From NCBI RefSeq assembly GCF_000281045.1, contig NW_008246124.1, positions 152,235-184,229 of the forward strand: a DNA stretch of 31,995 nucleotides, in the 5' to 3' direction. The stretch is from Saprolegnia diclina VS20. Taxonomy: Eukaryota; Oomycota; Saprolegniomycetes; Saprolegniales; Saprolegniaceae. The position numbers were made by a program, and so were the translations under genes. How positions within the stretch are numbered: position 1 is the stretch's first letter; each line of letters starts with the position of its first letter. The notes under the pieces were generated by a model. The model was not told the origin of the DNA, made no database searches, and saw only the letters and a program-made list of their open reading frames with translations. Positions 26,688 through 31,995 of the stretch are shown here, piece by piece.

Positions 26688-27495
26688 CCCTTGCACCCGC
26701 GTTAGTTTGTCCTAGTTTCTCTAAGTTAAAAATCGTATATGCTCCTGCTCAACAGCGATCGAATTTTCGGCGGCGTACATTCCAGGAGGCTGTCACTGCG
26801 TCCTTCCGTACTAGTAGTCCGTGGGGCGTGCGAGTTGGTCTGGCAAAGCTCCGGGCGGTTGATCGAAGAGCCAGCGCTTGAAGTACGAGCGCTGCCGAGG
26901 AGGATCTGCCTGTTGCGTACACGTCGCCAGCTCACGTCGCCCGGATCGCTCATACAGTAAGCTGGTCCGACCTCGTTTCAGTAGTAATCAAGGTCGCGCC
27001 CCCAGCGATTCGTCATCGGTACACGCGCGTCGTGCCACTCTCCACCCCCGTCTTTCTCTACCACCTTGGCTTGCAACCTTGGGTCACTCCAAGGTTGGCC
27101 TTCTCTGTATGCGCAACGTGTGATGGGGCAAAGCTCAGACCATACGAGATCAGTGGCTTCTTCATTCTCGACCGCAAAAGCTGCGGTGCCCAGCGTGCCT
27201 GCCTCTACCCTCTGGACATCAGTACTGAGTACTGTAACATCAAGGCCATGTGCGTGGCGGACGTCGGGGTCTGGACTTATGGCGGAGGCACCGAGTACCC
27301 GAAGGAGCAGCGATCACCTTGACGATGACGACGCCGGCGTCATCATACACTATTTCATGCTCTGTTCCCGGAGAAAAGCCGGCCGGAAGAGGTGCCCGGT
27401 TCGATGAACCGGGCTTTGGACCGGTTAAGAAGCCGTTCGGTTATCCGGACGCCGTTTAAAATTTGAAATCTGTCGGCCAAAGCTTGACGAGCGCG
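26688..27495. other. Gap between HSF-11 and CKAP2-like gene
   Basis: No gene is recognised. A plus-strand frame at 27032-27322 (about 96 codons, several cysteines) reads somewhat protein-like but matches nothing I know. A strong 9-bp hairpin lies at 27395-27415, about 80 bp upstream of the next start codon. Confidence 0.4.
27395..27415. repeat. Perfect 9-bp inverted repeat (hairpin) with 3-nt loop
   Basis: GCCCGGTTC-gat-GAACCGGGC. A second, imperfect CCGG-rich structure (accggtt...ccgg) follows at about 27419-27450. It lies 80 bp before the ATG at 27496, in the promoter or 5' leader. No known element is recognised. Confidence 0.8.
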
Positions 27496-29609
27496 ATGTC
27501 CGACCGCTTCTCCCTGAAGTTGACCAGCGCCAAGCATGGCGCAGCGACCGGCGCGTCGTCGGCAGCGTCCGAATCATCAAGGACTTCGCGCCGTGAGAAG
27601 CTGGCAGAGTACCTGCAGAGCCGCCGTGTAGAGATGGCGACGACCAGCCGCGCCTCTGCCACCACCAAGCCCGCGGCCTCGGGCGCCGCACGGGGCATGT
27701 CCCAGGCAGCCATCGACCGCCTTAGCAAGCCTAAAGTCAACTCGTATGCCAGCTCGTACCGCCCGACGGCGGGACTTGCAAAGCCCGAAATCAGTGGACG
27801 AACGGCGTCGCAGGTGCCGTTGAAGTCGGACGCTGGACCGTCCAAGTCCTCTCGGACGACTTTCGACGTACGATTGCTAGCACGGCGGGATCGATGCTAA
27901 TCACATTGCTGCACGTAGAAACCTCCGCCACCACCGGTGGCCGCCGTCGTTGATGCCAAGCCTGTGGCAGCTGAGCCGCGCATTGGTGTGGCAGCAGCAG
28001 CAGCGACTACCGAATCTTCGTCCAGCGCGCTGCGGTATCAACCTCGACCTGTAGCGTCTACAGCTGACGACACGCTTCAACACGTCAAGACGCGACTCAT
28101 GTTTGACGACTCGGACGACGACGATGACGACGATGTCGACCTTGCACCATCCATTGCTCCGTTCGCTGCGCCATCCAAAGCCCAGCCCATTGTGCCGGCG
28201 ACGCCCAAGCCGGTGCGGTCACTCGTACACGGAAGAAGCGCCAAGACAGAACGCTTCAGCGCCTTCAAGCAGCCGCGGTCCCTTGAGAAGGCGGTCGCGG
28301 CCTCTCCATTTGGAAACGCGCCATGCTACCGACGCCAAGAAAACGTATCGCTCGACCTCGACCTCGAATGCAAGCCAGCACCATCGCCTTTGGACGCGGC
28401 CACGACGCCGGAGGCGACCAAGTCGACCTTTGCGCTCCCGTCGAGCTCGAGTGCCCTGCGGCATCAGAAGCAAGCAGACGCACCCATGCCACATCGAGAC
28501 GTCCTCTCGTCGCACTTCAAGGTCAAGAAGAGCGCGTTTCCCGAGTCTGCAACGCCCAAGACGGCGCCATCAAGCGTCACCAAGTCCCTTCTCTTCACCA
28601 AGACGGACGAGGCCGTTCCGTCAACCTCCTCCAAGGCCCTTCTCTTCACCAAGCCAAACGAGGCGGTCCCGTCGACGCCCTTGACCGAGACCGTGTACCG
28701 GTCCGTCGAGGTCCCGGCCTCGCATTTCAAGGCCAAGAAGCCGGCCGATCCGACGCCCAAGGAGCCAGTGCAAACGCTCTTGTCGACGCACTTCAAGCCC
28801 GCCGAGGTGGTACCGCCGGCCGCGCCGTCGCCGAAGAAGGACGTCGAGTTTACGGCCGCGCTCCAGACGCAGCTTCGCGCGCGTCTCGACGAAGCGCTGT
28901 ACATCTCCAAGGTACGTTCGCCTGGCGACGTCGTACGTGCCTTCATGCATCTTCCTCTAGTTTACCCTTGGCGGCGCACGCGCGGTCTTTGATGACATTG
29001 CGCGCAACTGCCCGAGCGTCGTGCTCACGAAAGCTGTCTACTGGCTGGCGCGAGCCAGCGTCGAGGAGGTAGCACCATGAGCGCCAACTGGTCGCAAGCC
29101 ACTTGTGTCGCGTAGGAGCACAAGGATCTCATGCGCGCCGACCAAATGTTTGCCGACGGCCTCGACACGGTGCTCGAGCCGCTCGAGAAGGCGATTCTCG
29201 AGGCCGCGCGGGCCGAGTTGCACGGACGCACGCAGTAGGCTGCTGCTTCCTTCTGCACTTGAGCTCACTACTTGGTAGACTGAGCCAGCCAGCCGTCAAG
29301 AACATCGTGGTCGAAGACAAGACGGTGCCGCTGACGCCGGAGAAGAAGGCCGAGTTCCTCGAAGACCTCTTTGCCCAAGGCCAGCTCGAAGAGAGCTTTT
29401 GCTTTGACTCGACCGAAACGCCGCCGACGCAGACCAAGCCGACGCAGCCGCCACCGCACAAGTACAACTCGACGACCAAGCAGCGCCCGCCCACGTCCTC
29501 GAACGAGTCGTCGCCGACGTACATCCATTTCAAGCCGCCGTCGGCGGTCAAGAAGATCGACTTTGGCACGCCGCCGCACAGCGTCGGGCTGTTCGGGACG
29601 CCGCCGTAG
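27496..29609 (+). CDS. CKAP2-like spindle/microtubule-associated protein (putative)
   Basis: The proposed CDS is join(27496..27867, 27919..28911, 28961..29068, 29116..29234, 29279..29609), 640 aa, with four introns of 51, 49, 47 and 44 nt, all GTA...TAG and all joining frames in phase. Near the N-terminus is SRREKLAEYLQSRR, like the KLxEYLxxKGK element of CKAP2. A long basic Ser/Pro/Ala/Thr-rich disordered middle follows, with repeated LSSHFKVKK / ASHFKAKK / LSTHFKP motifs and near-repeats KSLLFTKTDEAVPST / KALLFTKPNEAVPST. Exons 3-4 encode GGARAVFDDIARNC, AVYWLARASVEEEH and DTVLEPLEKAILEAAR, similar in layout to the helical CKAP2 C-terminal domain. The tail repeats DFGTPPHSVGLFGTPP-type motifs. 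The family assignment is an inference; the gene structure is better supported. It converges on the RS-rich gene, 73 bp away. Confidence 0.6.
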
Positions 29610-29682
29610 CGCTCGACTCGACTTCTCGCCATAGGAATCCGTAGCTTTATGTAACATTCAACCCACTCGCCCGTCTCTGCAG

Positions 29683-30407
29683 CTAGGACCGCGCGTCCTT
29701 CTTGACCTTCTTCTTCTTCGCCTTCTTCTTGGCGCGCTTGGCCTGTTTGGCAGCCTTCTTCGCCGCTCTTTTGGCTTTGGCTTCGTCGCTCTCGGACGAC
29801 GAGCTCTCGTCGTAATTTGGCGCGTTCTCGAGCGTGCAACTGCGGCCGTCCAGCTGGGCGAGGAGCTCGGCGGTCCGCGCGGCCTTGCGCTCGGCCCAGT
29901 ACGATCGCTCGTCCTCCGCCCGCGTCGGCGACGGACTGCGACTTGCGCTGCGTCGTTGATGGCGGCGATCAAGGCTGGAGCTGCGCCTCCGGTGGCGTCG
30001 CTCTCGGGACCGAGATCGGTCGCGCGAGCGAGACCGCCGCCGGTGGACTTTAGCTTCGAGGTCGCGCTTCCGCCAGCATTGGTCGATCTCTTGGCGCTTG
30101 TTGTGCGAGTCGACGCTACAGGACCGCCATGAGAAGGGCTTTCAACGCGCCTTACCCTCGGATCGTGTTGAGGAGGAAGCCTTTGTTGACGTTCGTCGCT
30201 GGCGCCACGGGCAGCTAGGCGCACCATGGTCTGCTTATCGTCGAAGGGAAGACTGGAACGTACCATGTAGCTCATGACGCCGAGCTCCTTTGCCCGCTCC
30301 TTCTTGCGCGCAGCCTCGCGCCGGATCTGCGCCGCCACTTCCTCGTCCGTCACGCTTATCCGCGGTCCTTGGGCCAGCTCCATGGCCCGAGCGACGCGGG
30401 CCTCCAT
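29683..30407 (-). CDS. Arginine/serine-rich nuclear protein, probably splicing-associated
   Basis: The proposed CDS is complement(join(29683..30115, 30156..30214, 30264..30407)), 211 aa, with introns of 49 nt (GTACGT...CTAG) and 40 nt (GTAAGG...GTAG). Unspliced, the frame turns into meaningless low-complexity residues; spliced, it gives a coherent protein. A helical charged N-terminus (EEVAAQIRREAARKKERAKE) leads into NVNKGFLLNTIRGVDSHNKR, a segment that looks conserved and spans both splices. Then comes an RS domain (RRRSRSRDRSRSRERRHRRR), a helix (SYWAERKAARTAELLAQLDG), an acidic patch (DESSSSESDE) and a long lysine/alanine tail (KKAAKQAKRAKKKAKKKK). Such RS/K-rich tails are typical of nuclear-speckle and spliceosome-associated proteins. 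I cannot name the exact family. Confidence 0.7.
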
Positions 30408-30712
30408 GTCAAAATCGAGAATGGATTTTTAACCAATCAAAAGCAGCGATATACAGGATTTACGTCGGATTTTGACCAATGGCTTGGGTACACTTGGGTG
30501 CACGAGGCCCGCGAGATGGAAACAACGGCTAACGTTAGGGACGGCTCCCAGGGACGGTCCATCCACCACAGCTTCCGACAGACAGCCATACGGACTTGGG
30601 AACATGGTTCACGATGTAAGAGATGGAAAAGAGATTTCTTGATTGAGTTCACTTTTGTCTACTACCGCGGACAGGCGCCCGCGCATGTGCAAATAAGAAA
30701 TGGCCTCAGCGC
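30408..30712. other. Promoter region of the RS-rich gene
   Basis: This stretch separates the RS-rich gene start from the 3' end of Ran. It holds CCAAT (forward) at 30433-30437 and 30476-30480. A core-promoter-like site at 30411-30424, read in the gene's direction as CCATTCTCGATTTT (12 of 14), lies next to the start codon. No gene is seen. Confidence 0.5.
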
Positions 30713-31357
30713 TTAGATATCGTCGTCCTCATCGGGCAGCGGCGCGTTGATGGCGGCAAGGCGGTCGGCCTCAAGGCTGGAGATGTGGTTCTGGTCCATG
30801 ACAACCTCCGGCGGGGCAAGGGCGGCGGCCTCAACGAACGTCAAGTTGTTGTCGCCGACGAGCTTGCGCGCGAGCCAGAGGAAGGGCTTCTCGAACTGGT
30901 AGTTGGACTTGGCCGAGATGTCAAAGTACTGGAGGTTCTTCTTGCGGTGGAACGTGATCTGCTTGGCCTTGACCTTGCGGTCCTTGACCTCGACCTTGTT
31001 GCCGCAGAGCACAATCGGGATGTTCTCGCAGACGCGGAAGAGATCGCGGTGCCAGTTGGGCACGTTCTTGTACGAGATGCGCGACGTCACGTCGAACATG
31101 ATGATGGCGCACTGGCCCTGGATGTAGTAGCCGTCGCGGAGGCCGCCAAACTTCTCCTGGCCGGCCGTGTCCCAGCAGTTGAACTTGATCGGGCCGAAGT
31201 TGGTCTCGAACTTGAGCGGGTGGACCTCGACGCCGAGCGTCGCCACGTACTTCTTCTCGAACTCGCCCGTCAAGTGGCGCTTGACGAAGGTCGTCTTGCC
31301 GACGCCGCCGTCGCCGACAAGGATGAGCTTGAATTCGGGCATCTGCTGCTGCGCCAT
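30713..31357 (-). CDS. RAN: GTP-binding nuclear protein Ran
   Basis: Ran is the small GTPase whose GTP/GDP gradient drives nuclear import and export and helps build the mitotic spindle. The product is 214 aa, the normal length, from a single exon. Visible motifs are the P-loop GDGGVGKTT (15-23), switch I with [14 protein letters not shown] (35-48), [17 protein letters not shown] (63-79), the guanine-specificity loop NKVE (120-123), SAK (148-150), and the acidic C-terminal DEDDDI in place of the usual DEDDDL. The Asp of the usual NKxD motif is Glu here, which is unusual for a Ran. The basic stretch FHRKKN and the Ran-specific C-terminal helix region are present. The start is the ATG at 31357, with a good core promoter just upstream. 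It is codirectional with the RS-rich gene. Confidence 0.98.
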   Translation of the reverse strand: MAQQQMPEFKLILVGDGGVGKTTFVKRHLTGEFEKKYVATLGVEVHPLKFETNFGPIKFNCWDTAGQEKFGGLRDGYYIQGQCAIIMFDVTSRISYKNVPNWHRDLFRVCENIPIVLCGNKVEVKDRKVKAKQITFHRKKNLQYFDISAKSNYQFEKPFLWLARKLVGDNNLTFVEAAALAPPEVVMDQNHISSLEADRLAAINAPLPDEDDDI

Positions 31358-31995
31358 CGTTGTCTTACTGGGACCGAGGGGAAATTCGAAATGAGCAAAA
31401 GAAAAAAGGGTGTAACGTCATTGCCGCCAGCATACAAACTTCAAGAGAGTACCCCGCAGCCGCGAAGGGATCCGATAACAACAGATTCATTTGCCTGGCC
31501 ACCAGTCCCAGATTCCGCCGCCTCCGCCAATCACAGCGCTTCGTGACACGTATCGTCCAATCGCGTGCCACAGAAAGCGCCGCACCAAGTGAATTTCAAC
31601 CAATGAGAAGGCGTGCGCGGGAGAGCCAATCGGAGCACATGGAGCGAAAAGGCTGCCCACGGCAGAGGCCGGCCGCTCTCCGTGGCCAGCGGCCCACGAC
31701 CCGACTTGACCCACGTTGGTTCACATCACTTTACTCGTCAATACTAGGCAGTAGTTAATCAGTAGACCAGCGAAGTACGTGGCCAACGACTCCAGGAACG
31801 AATGTGGGGACAGGACGCTTCTGCTTTTGACAATGATGGTGCTTTGCACGTCGAAGAACTAAGAACCCAACGCAAGGTCGACACGGTATGGTGCTTAATA
31901 CCTAGACGACGGTGTTGAGCGCAGTGGCTACGGGTCATAAGGAATGCGGTTTGGGCCGATTGACACGGGCATAGATCACTGGGCATAGATATGTG
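31358..31995. other. Ran upstream region to window end
   Basis: This stretch holds the Ran core promoter and four forward-strand CCAAT boxes within about 100 bp (31527, 31557, 31600, 31626), which read as ATTGG in the direction of Ran. Beyond about 31640 I see no gene to the right edge. Confidence 0.5.
31382..31396 (-). promoter_or_regulatory. Oomycete Inr/FPR core promoter, Ran
   Basis: In the gene's direction it reads GCTCATTTCGAATTT. GCTCATTTC is the classical oomycete initiator, followed by an FPR-like AATTT. It lies 25-39 bp upstream of the Ran start codon. Confidence 0.6.

Noticed and set aside
25953-26696. 247-codon minus-strand frame opposite HSF-11
   Set aside because: It is an antisense shadow of HSF-11 with no family resemblance.
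31958-31989. Repeated gggcatagat near the right edge
   Set aside because: Two copies of a 10-mer at the window end; too short to call a repeat element.

Overview
The window reads as nuclear DNA of an oomycete, most likely a water mould of the Saprolegnia/Aphanomyces type. Three things in the sequence support this. Genes are close-packed on both strands with GC-rich codons. The introns that can be inferred are very short (40-75 nt), start with GTA and end with TAG. Several start codons are preceded by a good match to the oomycete core promoter (Inr plus FPR, roughly TCATTYYNCAWTTT). The species is an inference; no database was searched. Left flank (1-7.8 kb): a minus-strand reading frame with one membrane segment runs off the left edge. 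Then come an IQ-motif protein of unknown role (+), the splicing factor SYF1/XAB2 (-), a 98-residue basic protein with a likely mitochondrial presequence (+, three exons), and a TIPIN/Swi3-type replication-fork protein (-, two exons). Centre (8.0-26.7 kb): eleven intronless genes for HSF-type DNA-binding proteins lie in tandem. They are called HSF-1 to HSF-11 here, from left to right. HSF-1 to HSF-8 are all on the minus strand, HSF-9 is plus, HSF-10 minus and HSF-11 plus. Each has an HSF DNA-binding domain, and ten carry a full leucine-rich coil in the same register; HSF-2 has a shortened one. They fall into three subfamilies plus one divergent member: HSF-1/8/9 ([14 protein letters not shown]), HSF-10/11 (FLKKT, IKRKTN), and HSF-3/4/5/6/7, of which 3-6 share a C-terminal [10 protein letters not shown]-like motif; HSF-2 is divergent. 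Seven of the eleven promoters carry the same palindromic unit, ATTGG-N10/11-CCAAT, and two more have it with wider spacing. Between the genes are stretches of up to 2.4 kb with only decayed remnants, possibly of a MULE-type transposase, an ankyrin-repeat gene and an ABC transporter. Right flank (27.5-32 kb): a five-exon gene resembling the CKAP2 mitotic-spindle family (+), a three-exon arginine/serine-rich nuclear protein (-), and the GTPase Ran (-) with its CCAAT-rich upstream region. The flanking genes serve housekeeping nuclear work: splicing, fork protection, mitosis and nuclear transport. The HSF cluster between them is a lineage-type expansion of transcription factors that appear to share both architecture and promoter logic.
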